The translations under genes and the position numbers were made by a program. 17,496 bases of DNA from Thalassiosira profunda. Taxonomy: Eukaryota; Bacillariophyta; Thalassiosirophyceae; Thalassiosirales; Thalassiosiraceae. Location: assembly GCA_036939355.1 (NCBI GenBank), contig JALLAP010003410.1:1-17496 (forward strand), in the 5' to 3' direction. How positions within the stretch are numbered: position 1 is the first letter of the stretch; the number at the start of each line of letters is the position of its first letter. The notes under the pieces are model-generated. The model saw only the letters and a list, made by a program, of their open reading frames with translations, had not been told where the DNA came from and did no database searches. This document shows, one piece after another, positions 1 through 8,419 of the stretch.

Positions 1-1
1 G

Positions 2-79
2 GAGGTGTGGACGGCGATTGCGGACGAGCTTCCGGAAAGTCAGAAGCCGGCGAAGGACACTCCAGTGGGAGCGAATTAG
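2..79 (+). CDS. Possible C-terminal end of an upstream gene (partial)
   Basis: The second forward frame is open from the window edge and reads EVWTAIADELPESQKPAKD followed by a few residues and a TAG at 77-79. The composition (mixed hydrophobic and charged residues, Pro-Ala-Lys tail) looks like a natural C-terminus. The competing frame open to about base 198 runs into a repeated sequence and looks less protein-like. With only 25 codons no family can be named, and this could be chance. Confidence 0.3.
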   Translation, partial: EVWTAIADELPESQKPAKDTPVGAN

Positions 80-136
80 AGTTTACGCTCTTGGGAGGAA
101 GGAGGATATTTGCCGGAAGGGACGAGACACAACGAG

Positions 137-198
137 TATCGGACACACGCGTTGGCTGTAGCACGGCGGAGTATATCGGACACACGCGTCGGCTGTAG
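137..198 (+). repeat. Two 25-base direct repeats with one mismatch
   Basis: A 25-base unit starting TATCGGACACACGCGT occurs at 137-161 and again at 174-198, with start points 37 bases apart. The copies differ at one base (T/C after the shared ACGCGT). It lies in non-coding sequence between the possible end of the upstream gene and the prolyl 4-hydroxylase. It may be a recent local duplication in a 3' or 5' untranslated region. No function is assigned. Confidence 0.7.
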
Positions 199-670
199 GT
201 ACAGATGATCATCACCGGTGCAAGACAGTTTTGATACTGCATTCATAATGAAGGGTTGAAGGAGTAGAACCTACTACCATAGATCATCTTTCCTCGCACA
301 ATCACAAGTCTTGAAGCTGCTGCAAAGGCTGTACGAATCTCCTAAGAACTTGAAAGCGAGCAGGGTTCTGCTGGGCCAGGGGGTGTATTTTGATATTTGG
401 TCTCAGCGTGAGCAGCTCCTACGTATTTGTCCCAACTGTCATTATTACTACTTTCCCTCAGGATAACATTTTATCGTATCTTTTGCAAGTAGGTAATAAA
501 CTAGTGTCCCCCCTGCGCACAGCCAACACCAACAGCGCAACAGCGCCTCCTGCGCCCTGCGCCTCCGCCCGGCAGCCCTGCCCTAGTATCGAAGCGGCCC
601 GGTGTCGTCTGCAGGGGCCCAGAGAGGTTGAAGCGGCGCCCACGTGCGGTCCATCGTCTCCGGCAATACA
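199..670. other. Intergenic / 5' region of the prolyl 4-hydroxylase gene
   Basis: No convincing coding sequence is seen here. The first part is of mixed composition and moderately AT-rich. The last 150 bases are GC-rich (CGCCTCC and GCCC runs) and probably hold the promoter and 5' untranslated region of the gene whose first ATG is at 671. A 157-codon open frame crosses the region but continues over that ATG in another frame and has a low-complexity Pro/Arg/Ser composition typical of a chance frame. Confidence 0.5.
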
Positions 671-2316
671 ATGGCGCAGAAAAAGAAGCCCGCCAAGCCT
701 CCGCCCCCGGCGAGCAACGGTGCAGGTGCTGAGTCTCCATCGACGCCGTCCAATGCAGCGCTGCTCCCGAGCATCGTCGTCGCGATTATTGCATTCCTCG
801 GAGGAGTGCTTACCCCTCCTTCGTTGCACGCCTACCGATCAGCTACAAGCGCAAGGTGAATAGATTTGTGTGATGCGTTGCACTGTATGTAGAGTAGTGT
901 CAAAAGGTGCACCTTCTCACATGCACCCGCTTGCTTCGACGTGCTGCAATTATTGCAACAGCAACCCCAGCGATTCCTTTCCGCTCCCGCGGCACACCGT
1001 CCCATGCACGCCATCAAACCTTGACAATTACCTCCACGTCAAACCGATCCCGGGCCTGCACCTGATATGCATCGAGCAACTGTCTGTGGGCGAGGATGGA
1101 AAGGAGCAGGCGTTGCCCCCCACCTCGGATACAAACGAGCAACGCCGAAGGCTGGGGCAGATCGACTCGTTGCGATTCACAATCTACAAGGGATCACACT
1201 CGGGACCGCTCCGTCGTCGCATCAAGGTGGGGGGTGGATCGCAAGGAGTGCAATCCATCGCGTGGCCGGAGGTGAAGCTGCAATTGATACGAGAACTAGG
1301 TCTGACGCCCGAGGGAAAGCTGCAACAACCCTGGGCGCTCTTCACTGCTTTGGGAGAACGGATCGTGGGAGAAAACGACAATGTCGTGGGGAAAGGGGGC
1401 GGTGAGGTTGGATCCAACCAACAAGTCATGGCGAGCATCGCAGCGTCGGGAATGGTCGTCATCGCCCAAGGGGGGAATTGGGTGTGGCCGGGAGTGAGGC
1501 AAGGATTCGAACGAACCATCGAGCTGGCGCCAATGGACGACACCACTGGAAAATCTGTGGAGCCGCGCAATATCACAATTGAAACTCTTTCGATGGTGCC
1601 ACTCGTGTTGAGCATCAAGGGGTTTTTGACTGAGGATGAGTGCGATCATATTGCTGAGAAGGCGGGGCCATCGATGCGGTATAGCAGCGTGTCGCTAAAA
1701 GATGCCGACAAGGGCAGGGCCGCCAGCGACTGGAGAACGTCTCAATCCACTTTCCTCTCGTCCAAGGACGATCCGGTGTTGAGGGCCATCGAGGATCGCA
1801 CGGCCAGTCTCACGCGCGTGCCCCGGAACCACCAGGAGTACGTGCAAGTGCTCCGCTATGGAACAGATGAGAAATACGACGCCCACCACGTGAGTTTTGA
1901 TTTGAATGTCATAGCAGCTCATAGCATATGTACTAACTTCGTACCGCTTCGATGTTATGAAGGACTACTTCGATCCAAAGGCGTACCAGTCGGACGAGAA
2001 TACGCTGCGCCTCATTGAGAACGGCAAAAAGAATCGCTTCGCAACGGTGTTCTGGTATCTGACAGACGTAGACGACGGCGGCCACACGATCTTCCCGCGC
2101 GCCGGGGGACGCCCGCCGGTGCGGAGCCACAAGGATTGCACGAAGGGTTTGAAGGTGCAGCCGCAAAAGGGCAAGGTAATAATCTTTTACAGCCTGGACG
2201 CGGCCGGGGCCATGGACGAGTATTCGCTCCACGGAGCGTGTCCCGTCGGAGAGGGCAACGTCAAATGGGCCGCTAACAAATGGATTTGGAACGCTCCGAT
2301 GGGATATGTCACTTAG
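671..2316 (+). CDS. Prolyl 4-hydroxylase, type II membrane protein (3 exons)
   Basis: Predicted 2-oxoglutarate/Fe(II) dioxygenase that hydroxylates proline in secretory proteins such as wall or matrix glycoproteins, in the ER/Golgi lumen. Exons: 671-855, 962-1889, 1963-2316 (488 residues). The ATG at 671 has A at -3 and G at +4. A Lys-rich head (residues 4-9) and a hydrophobic stretch at about 31-47 form a signal anchor. Residues about 63-225 are a less conserved segment ending in a GNWVWPGVRQGF block, which as I recall is shared with algal hydroxylases. The catalytic domain starts near ETLSMVPLVLSIKGFLTEDE. Iron ligands are H370 and D372 (YDAHHDYF) and H461 (SLHGACPV); K472 should bind 2-oxoglutarate. 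The HxD motif is split by the second intron. Family assignment is firm; substrate is unknown. The first splice acceptor is ambiguous (961 or 970, both in frame). Confidence 0.9.
856..961 (+). other. Intron 1 of the prolyl 4-hydroxylase gene
   Basis: The first exon frame ends in TGA at 857-859, right after a donor GTGAAT at 856. A CAG at 959-961 is followed by the in-frame second exon. A second CAG at 968-970 is also in frame and would remove three residues (N-P-S). Without the intron, the membrane anchor would be cut off from the hydroxylase. Confidence 0.7.
1890..1962 (+). other. Intron 2 of the prolyl 4-hydroxylase gene, TACTAAC branch site
   Basis: The donor GTGAGT is at 1890 and the acceptor AG at 1961-1962, giving a 73-base phase-0 intron. 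It contains TACTAAC at 1931-1937, identical to the classical yeast branch-point consensus and 25 bases before the acceptor. Removal joins DAHH to DYFDP and creates the HxD iron-binding motif. Confidence 0.85.
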
Positions 2317-2323
2317 TTGTAGA

Positions 2324-2367
2324 GGCGGTTTGATTACTTTCTGGAAAGCATTCTCTTGGAAACCGCC
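2324..2367 (+). repeat. Inverted repeat just after the hydroxylase stop codon
   Basis: GGCGGTTT (2324-2331) is matched by AAACCGCC (2360-2367), a perfect 8-base stem with a 28-base loop, starting 7 bases after the stop codon. It would fold as a hairpin in the 3' untranslated region. A role in mRNA 3'-end formation or stability is only a guess, and an 8-base stem can arise by chance. Confidence 0.4.
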
Positions 2368-2972
2368 CTCGGCCATACTTATGCGGTAGAATCACATCTC
2401 CGTCCTCAAACAACGATGCATCGGTTGGTTCCCCCGGTTCCAGATATCTTCGGATGATACTGATACCATGCACTTTGTAGCTCGATCAAGCTGGCAACCA
2501 GGAGGGCCTGCATGCATGGCGGGCCTCCTCCTCCGGCCGGAAGATCCAGCCCCGTTTTGTGAGAAGGGGGCAAGTCATCATTCGTATCTGCGAAGGAACG
2601 TTAAGTATAACTGTCGCTTAGTGACTGACCATCCGAACGACATGGATTTGCAGAATCTTTTTGATGTCTTGACCGTCTGGAAGATTTTTGGCAAGATCTC
2701 TCGCGGGCGGAGGACTGCTTGCTTCCTGCGCGCGGGCTGGCCTCTGTGACCCCGTCGACACCTTCCCCGCATAATTCGACGACGGTGCGCGCTCCGCAGT
2801 TGTCCATCCTGTTGGTGGTGGCGCTATCATCCCCGGCATCGGCTCCTCGGCTTTAGCAAGCGACGCGCTCGGTGCAGGTGAACCTTGACGTGCACCGACC
2901 GGGGCTCATCCAGATTTGACACACACCCGAGCCGACGCCTTTGACAAGACACCCCACCCAAAGGTTGCAACC
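2368..2972 (+). other. Intergenic region, promoter and 5' region of the receptor cyclase
   Basis: No supported gene. A 93-codon open frame (2468-2749) has no recognisable domain and looks like chance. Around 2794-2850 one frame encodes a hydrophobic, signal-peptide-like run (PQLSILLVVALSSPASAP). It has no upstream ATG back to a stop at 2662-2664 and meets TAG at 2854-2856, so a signal-peptide exon for the downstream receptor cannot be closed from the sequence. A palindromic TGCATGCA sits at about 2510-2517. Confidence 0.4.
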
Positions 2973-5900
2973 ATGAGCCTCGCCCGCCTCCTCGCGGAGG
3001 AGACGCAGCTCTGCCCGGCCCCCCTCCTCGACCCGGCCGTCCTCGCCTCCTGCCAGGCGTGGGAGGCCGAGAAGGCCAGCAACTACGATTGCAGCAACGA
3101 TCCCCACCTCCAAGCCCTCACGCCCGGCAAGCACGCCGGCGTCGAGGCGAGCTACCTCAGCTTCAACACCGCCCAGTCCACCGGGCACTTTGTGGATCGG
3201 GCCAAGCTCTTCGAGCAGTGCACCGGCGGCGTCATCAACTTCGCCGAGGCGACCGACATCGCCGAGGATCCCATCACCGACATCGGCTCGGCCTCCTCCA
3301 TCGGCGCCGAGCTGTATGATGCCTACCTCATGATCTACTCCTTTACCTCGGAGGCGTCGAGCCTCGGCCTCCTCGAGAACCTCAACGACCGCATCAAGGA
3401 GTCCAACACCCTGCTGCGCTACGAGGATTTGTTCCCCAAGGTCCGAAGCATGGGGGAATACCGCAAGGACGGCAAGACCAACGTGGACCTCCTCATGGCC
3501 GACGGCGACTTCTTCGTCCCCATCGTCCGCATCGACCTCCTCGAAAAATTCGACCTCCCCCTCCCCCACACGTGGGAGGACCTCGTCGAGACGGCCCGCT
3601 TCTTCAACGGGACCGACCTCAACGACGACGGCGATCCCAACGATTTCGGATTCTGCATCTACCCCCGCACCGGCTCCGGGTTTAACGACGCGTGGATCCC
3701 CGAGCTCATGTACTCGACGTGGGCGACGACCGACCAGACCAAGGGCATCCAGGAGGGATTCCTGTTCGACGACGAAACCTTCGAGCCGCGCATCGGGGCC
3801 GGGTTCGAGAATGCCATGGACGTGTGGAAGGATTTGTGGCCCAATTCCGCCGACGGGTGCATCACCCCCACCTTCGTGTCGGGGCGGTGCGCCATCGGGC
3901 TGGCGCCCCCGGGATGCTGGAAGGGCACCTTCGTCAATTCCAAGGAGGGGGGCGTGGCGTGGCGCAACATGGAGACGTGGGAGGTGCTGACGGACGAAAA
4001 CGGGGAGGCGTTGTGGCGGCCGACGATGAAGGACGGGAGCTACGCCGAGCCGTACCGGATGCGCCCTTTCGGGAGTTTGAAGGTAGTGAACGAGGACGAT
4101 CAGTTGGTGCCGTGCACGCCCGAGACGTGCCCCAAGGGTGAGTTGTGGTTTGAAGGAATGAGGGTTATTTGGGGGGAGATGCTTGTGGGCACACAAGATG
4201 CACCTGCATTCTAACCATTCCACTCTCATTTTGTTTCCACATCCAGGCGAACGCATCCAAAAGTCGGCCGACCTTCCCGCCAACGACCGCGCGAGGATCC
4301 TCAAGGACTCCCCCCACGCCGGACAAATCATCAACCGCGTCCCCTTTTATTGGTCTGGGGGATACGGAACGGGCATTAGGAAGTCCGCAGACGACGCCCA
4401 GAAGGACCTCATGTGGGATTTCTTCGTCTACGTCAACAGCCCCACCACCTCCGTCGACGACGTCGTCATCCCCTCCTGGCTCGACGCGTGGCGGAACAGC
4501 CAGTTGAGCGACTGCGACGGCGTCCTCGCCGCCGGGACGTGGAACGATCCCAACGCCACCCAGACGTGCAACTTCCGCGAGGGAGGATGGTCCGAGGTCA
4601 CCTTCCGCGAGCACAAGCGCACCATGGACTGGGCGCTGGGGAACGAGGTCAATAGTGCCTTGACCCTGCGCCTTCCCGGCGTCCTCGGGTACACCCGCGA
4701 GGTCCTGTTGCCCAAGTTCTTGCGCTACATGGATGGGAAGATTTCGATGGAGGACCTGAAGCAGTCCACGATCGACGGGTGGAACGACGTCACCGCCTCG
4801 CGGGGGAAGCTGACCCAGCTCGAGATCTACCGGGCGAGTCTGTCCAGGGATCCTCTGTCGCAGTATGAAATGTGTCAGTTGCACCGCGAGGAGATGGACA
4901 AAGAGGACCCCTCAATTTGCGCCCAGTACGACCCGAAGGAGGAGGAGAGCAACGACAATGCCAAGTTGTTGGTTGCTGTTCTAGTGCCCGTTTGTGTCGT
5001 GGTGCTGGCGGCCATCCTGGGCGTCTGGATGTACCACGAGAGGAAGCGCCGACAGGCCGATGCCATCTGGAAGATCGACAAGAACGAATTGAAGTTTGAC
5101 GATCCTCCTGAGGTTGCCGGCAGAGGAACGTTCGGTGAGTACAACCAGTTGCCTGGCATTGTTGATGCCCCTCACCGCCATATGCTCATGTTTGCTCATC
5201 TACCTTGTGTGCGTAGGGTTGGTGGTCAAGGCCGAATATCGTGGAACGACGGTGGCGGTGAAGCGCGTCATCCCTCCCAAAGAAAGGGCCAATCGGGCTG
5301 CGAGCTTCCTGGAAGAGGAGAATCCCAACGCGGGAACGGAGTCTGGTATCGCAACGGGCGTGCCACAGGACCCCAAGAATGGGAAGAAGCCAGGAGTGCC
5401 GCGCCACGCCAGCACGACGGGCAGCATGACGAGCAGCATGGTCAGCATGGATCGTATCTTCGAGGCGAAGGACTCCAAGGGCTCGGACAACGTGGAAGAA
5501 GCCACTCCTGACCTTGAGGCCGGGCCACCCGTCCACCACAACATCTACAGCTCGGTTGAGACTGGAGTGACTGCCGTGTCCAGCAAGAACCACAGTGGAA
5601 GCCTCGAAGGAGCCTCCTCGCGCGGCGCGTCCAAGGCGAAGTGGAAGCGCTGGTTTGGCTACAGCAGTAGCACCGGGGGCAAGAATTACGAGCAACTCAA
5701 GCAGGAATTCATCGTCGAAATGCGCGTTCTTTCCAAGCTCCGCCATCCCTGCATTACCACGGTAAGTTGCCCGGTGGTAGCCAAGGAACTTCATTTTTTT
5801 ACTCCTGCTGTTTCTAAGCTCTTCACACTCGTTGTGTAGGTTATGGGTTGCGTCATCGACAGCAAAGAGGAGCCAATGTTGGTGATGGAGTTCATGGCGT

Positions 5901-7147
5901 ACGGCTCCCTCTACGACCTTCTCCACAACCAGTCCCTCTCCATCGATGGCGAGCTCATCTCGCCCATCCTGCAGGACGTCGCTCGCGGGGCACGGTTCCT
6001 CCACGCTGCTGACCCCAAGATCATCCACGGTGACCTGAAAGCGGCCAACGTCTTGGTGGATGGACGGTTCCGTGCCAAGATCAGCGACTTCGGCCTCTCG
6101 GCCAAGAAGAAGTACCTTGGCGCCTGCGGTACTCCCTATTGGATGGCGCCGGAGCTCCTTCGTAGGGAGTCGACGAACACCCCGGAGTCTGACGTGTACT
6201 CCTTCGGCATCATCCTGTACGAGCTCTATTCGCGGCAGGATCCGTATGAGGGGGAGAATCCCGCCACCGTGCTCGACGAGATCTGCGACAAGAAGATCAA
6301 TAAGCGCCCTCCCGTCCCGGAGCATTGCCCTGCCAAGATCGCCGAGATCATGAATGAGTGCGTTGACGGCAACCCGGAGAAACGTCCTACCTTTGAGGAA
6401 ATCGATCTTCGCATCCAGCGGCTCGATTCCGAGAATGTTGATCCTGGAGAGATCACTTTCGGCCACCGTCTTCTGGACAGCAGCTACAGGAGGAGGCGGG
6501 CTTCCAACGAGGAGGATCTCATCAACCAAGTGTTCCCGAAGCACGTTGCCAAGGCTCTGCTGCAGGGTCGCAAGGTGGAGCCGGACCGTGTGGAGATGGC
6601 AACCATGTTCTTCTCCGATATTGTTGGGTTCACTTCGATTTCCAGCAAAATGACTCCCGAAGAGGTGTCGGACATGTTGGATCGCCTGTACCTCAAGTTC
6701 GACGCGCTCTCCGAGAAGCACGACGTGTTCAAGATTGAGACCATTGGCGATGCCTACGTCGGAGTGTGCAACCTCGTCAAAAATCAGGAGGGGGACCACG
6801 CGAAGCGCATTGCCGAGTTTGCCATTGACACCATCAAGGCCGCGGGAGAAACGTTCATCCTCCCGGACGATCCTTCGATGGGCACCGTCAAGATCCGCAT
6901 CGGAGTCCACTGCGGTCCGCTCGTGGCGCGCGTCGTCGGGTCTCGGAATCCTCGCTACTGCGTTTTTGGGGATACTGTCAACACCACCGCGCGGATGGAG
7001 AGCAACTCGCTGTCCATGCGGATCCAGTGCTCGGACAGGGCCGCGGAAGTGTTGAAGAAGCAGGCGCCGGAGCTGCCTCTGGAATCGCGCGGAGTGATTC
7101 ATATCAAAGGAAAAGGAGAGATGAGCACATTCTTCCTGTCGAAGTAA
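2973..7147 (+). CDS. Receptor-like guanylate cyclase: solute-binding ectodomain, TM helix, protein kinase, cyclase (4 exons)
   Basis: Predicted membrane receptor that makes cGMP and may phosphorylate proteins. Exons: 2973-4137, 4247-5134, 5217-5761, 5840-7147 (1301 residues). Residues about 50-600 resemble family 1 extracellular sugar-binding proteins of ABC importers: LPLPHTWEDLVETARFFNG, then LNDDGDPNDFGF, then FVSGRCAIGLAPPGCW. N212 and N491 lie in N-glycosylation sequons. A transmembrane helix spans about 628-652, followed by HERKRRQ. The kinase has GRGTFG (680-685), K700 in VAVK, E852, HGDLKAANVL (D931), DFG (D949) and GTPYWMAPE, plus an extra insert of roughly 130 residues, Ser/Gly-rich and charged, between K700 and E852. 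A short signalling helix leads to the class III cyclase: metal ligands D1126 and D1170; guanine-specifying E1166 and C1240 (RYCVFGDTVN); NTTAR catalytic motif. The first in-frame ATG is 2973, but no signal peptide follows it, so a 5' exon may be missing. Confidence 0.88.
4138..4246 (+). other. Intron 1 of the receptor cyclase gene
   Basis: The donor GTGAGT is at 4138. The acceptor is CAG at 4244-4246, preceded by a pyrimidine-rich tract (CATTTTGTTTCCACATC). The phase-1 join restores a Gly codon and links the two halves of the solute-binding domain. Confidence 0.85.
5135..5216 (+). other. Intron 2 of the receptor cyclase gene, inside the glycine-rich loop
   Basis: The donor GTGAGT is at 5135 and the acceptor TAG at 5214-5216. 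The phase-1 join completes the last Gly of GRGTFG and continues into LVVKAEYRGTTVAVK, so the kinase ATP loop exists only after splicing. Confidence 0.87.
5762..5839 (+). other. Intron 3 of the receptor cyclase gene
   Basis: The donor GTAAGT is at 5762 and the acceptor TAG at 5837-5839, phase 0, 78 bases. Splicing joins LRHPCITT to VMGCVIDS, a normal kinase transition from the C-helix to beta strand 4. The intron interior is T-rich near the 3' half. Confidence 0.87.
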
Positions 7148-7381
7148 GGACAGTGGCGTTGAGTGGTTGGGGTTACTGATGAGATGTGGAGAATGGGTAG
7201 CAAGTTGGGCTGTGGAGATGAGGTGAACCGCGGGGGAAGTGGTTCTCTGAGGGCATTGTTGTTGTTTCATGAATAGGTAAAAGGATCTGTTGGAGAGATG
7301 AGCAAAGAGTAAACTACACTGAACTGAGAAATGATTGGTTTGCAAGTAAAAGTCTCCATCAAGTCGCTGTCTGGTGGGCTG
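7148..7381. other. Convergent 3' spacer between receptor cyclase and sulfotransferase
   Basis: 234 bases between the stop codons of two genes facing each other. It must hold both 3' untranslated regions and polyadenylation sites. No coding sequence and no strong hairpin is seen. Confidence 0.6.
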
Positions 7382-8419
7382 TCACATGCACATCTTGAAA
7401 TCGTATTCCTTCTCCGCGCGCGACACCTGCTCCCGGAAGATTTCTCCCGCCGCCTCGACCAGCGGAACGTCGTTGGACGTAATGGCATGTATCATTCGCA
7501 GCTGCGTTTCGGTCAGGTTGGCGTCGTGCCCGTGCGTTGTGACGCCGTGACTGACCCGTATCTCAGTCGCTCTGTTCTCCTTGCCGCTGCAATCGCACCG
7601 TTTCGGGACCTTGCCGTGGATGGCAATGGAGATCAAGCACGTGGATGCCGCCATTTGGTCCGTGATGCCGACCACGTCGTACAGGACCTCGAGGTCCCGC
7701 GGATTCCTTGCCATCATTTTTGTTCGGTGGCTTTGCAGGTCTAGGGCATTGTAGCACCGGTACGATGGGCACCCTCTCTCCGTCGCTCCACCGTGCTTTA
7801 GATGTGGGCAATCAATCTTCTTTGTTTGCACGTCCGCCCACGTCGTCAGCCACTCTTCGATCGAGTCCGGCATTGAACTCCATTTGCTTTTGCGCTTTGG
7901 CGATTGGGTGCAGTAATTCCACATGGACATCGTGTGATGCACAGGGTCCCGCAATATCACGAACGATCGTCCCGGCTCCGTGCTGTAGAAACTCTCCGTC
8001 GTATGAAGCCAACACCAATCCCACGTCCCCCACTTGTCGATCTGCGCGCCGCCGTGATTGCAGACCTTCGCCTGCTTCGGCGACAGCGGGACGGCGCTCA
8101 GCTCGGCGCGGTCGAGGGACAAGTACTCGAAGGCGCTGTAGCCCCCGGCTTTGGGGATGTGGATGAGGTAGTTGCTGTACGATCGCTTCAGCTCGGACGC
8201 GAGCTCGCGCGCCCGCCGGTCTCGTCGCTCGCTCTCCTCGAGGGCGGAGGTCAGGCGCCTCTCGCTCTCCTCGAGGGCGGAGGTCATGTTGGCCCGCAGG
8301 GATCGGGCGAGGGCATCTGAATCGTCACCCCTCGTGGAGCACATCATCGTGTAATGCACTGAGATGTTGCCGATGAGCCCCACGAGGAGGACGGCGAGCA
8401 GGATGTGGACTGTGTGCAT
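7382..8419 (-). CDS. Golgi-type sulfotransferase, type II membrane protein
   Basis: Predicted PAPS-dependent sulfotransferase that would sulfate a glycan or protein in the Golgi lumen. It is a single exon of 345 residues, with the ATG at 8419 and TGA at 7382. A hydrophobic segment at residues 6-21 forms a signal anchor. Residues about 36-80 are a charged, probably helical stalk containing an 11-residue repeat (TSALEESERRL then TSALEESERRD). The PAPS 5'-phosphosulfate loop is seen as LIHIPKAGGYSAF (about 85-97) and the 3'-phosphate motif as FVILRDPVHHTMS (about 153-165, with R157 and S165). N44 is in a glycosylation sequon, and numerous Cys residues (120, 136 and others) fit a lumenal domain. 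It resembles the uronyl/heparan 2-O-sulfotransferase-like branch in motif style, but the acceptor cannot be told from sequence. Confidence 0.82.
   Translation of the reverse strand: MHTVHILLAVLLVGLIGNISVHYTMMCSTRGDDSDALARSLRANMTSALEESERRLTSALEESERRDRRARELASELKRSYSNYLIHIPKAGGYSAFEYLSLDRAELSAVPLSPKQAKVCNHGGAQIDKWGTWDWCWLHTTESFYSTEPGRSFVILRDPVHHTMSMWNYCTQSPKRKSKWSSMPDSIEEWLTTWADVQTKKIDCPHLKHGGATERGCPSYRCYNALDLQSHRTKMMARNPRDLEVLYDVVGITDQMAASTCLISIAIHGKVPKRCDCSGKENRATEIRVSHGVTTHGHDANLTETQLRMIHAITSNDVPLVEAAGEIFREQVSRAEKEYDFKMCM
8230..8287 (-). repeat. In-frame 33-base tandem duplication in the sulfotransferase stalk
   Basis: The 25-base core TCGCTCTCCTCGAGGGCGGA... is identical at 8230-8254 and 8263-8287, a period of 33 bases (11 codons). 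It encodes the two TSALEESERR units. Identical DNA suggests a recent duplication that lengthened the stalk without breaking the frame. Confidence 0.85.

Noticed and set aside
2468..2749. 93-codon plus-strand open frame between the hydroxylase and the receptor cyclase
   Set aside because: No domain, no signal sequence and no splice link that would attach it to the downstream gene; consistent with chance in GC-rich DNA.
2853..4334. 493-codon open frame on the minus strand
   Set aside because: Antisense to the solute-binding exons of the receptor cyclase, with low-complexity Gly/Val/Glu/Arg content and no domain motif.
5186..7345. 719-codon open frame on the minus strand
   Set aside because: It lies antisense to the kinase-cyclase exons and crosses their introns. 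Its composition (His/Arg/Leu/Val-rich) is what the opposite strand of GC-rich coding sequence produces, and the plus strand has unmistakable kinase and cyclase motifs.
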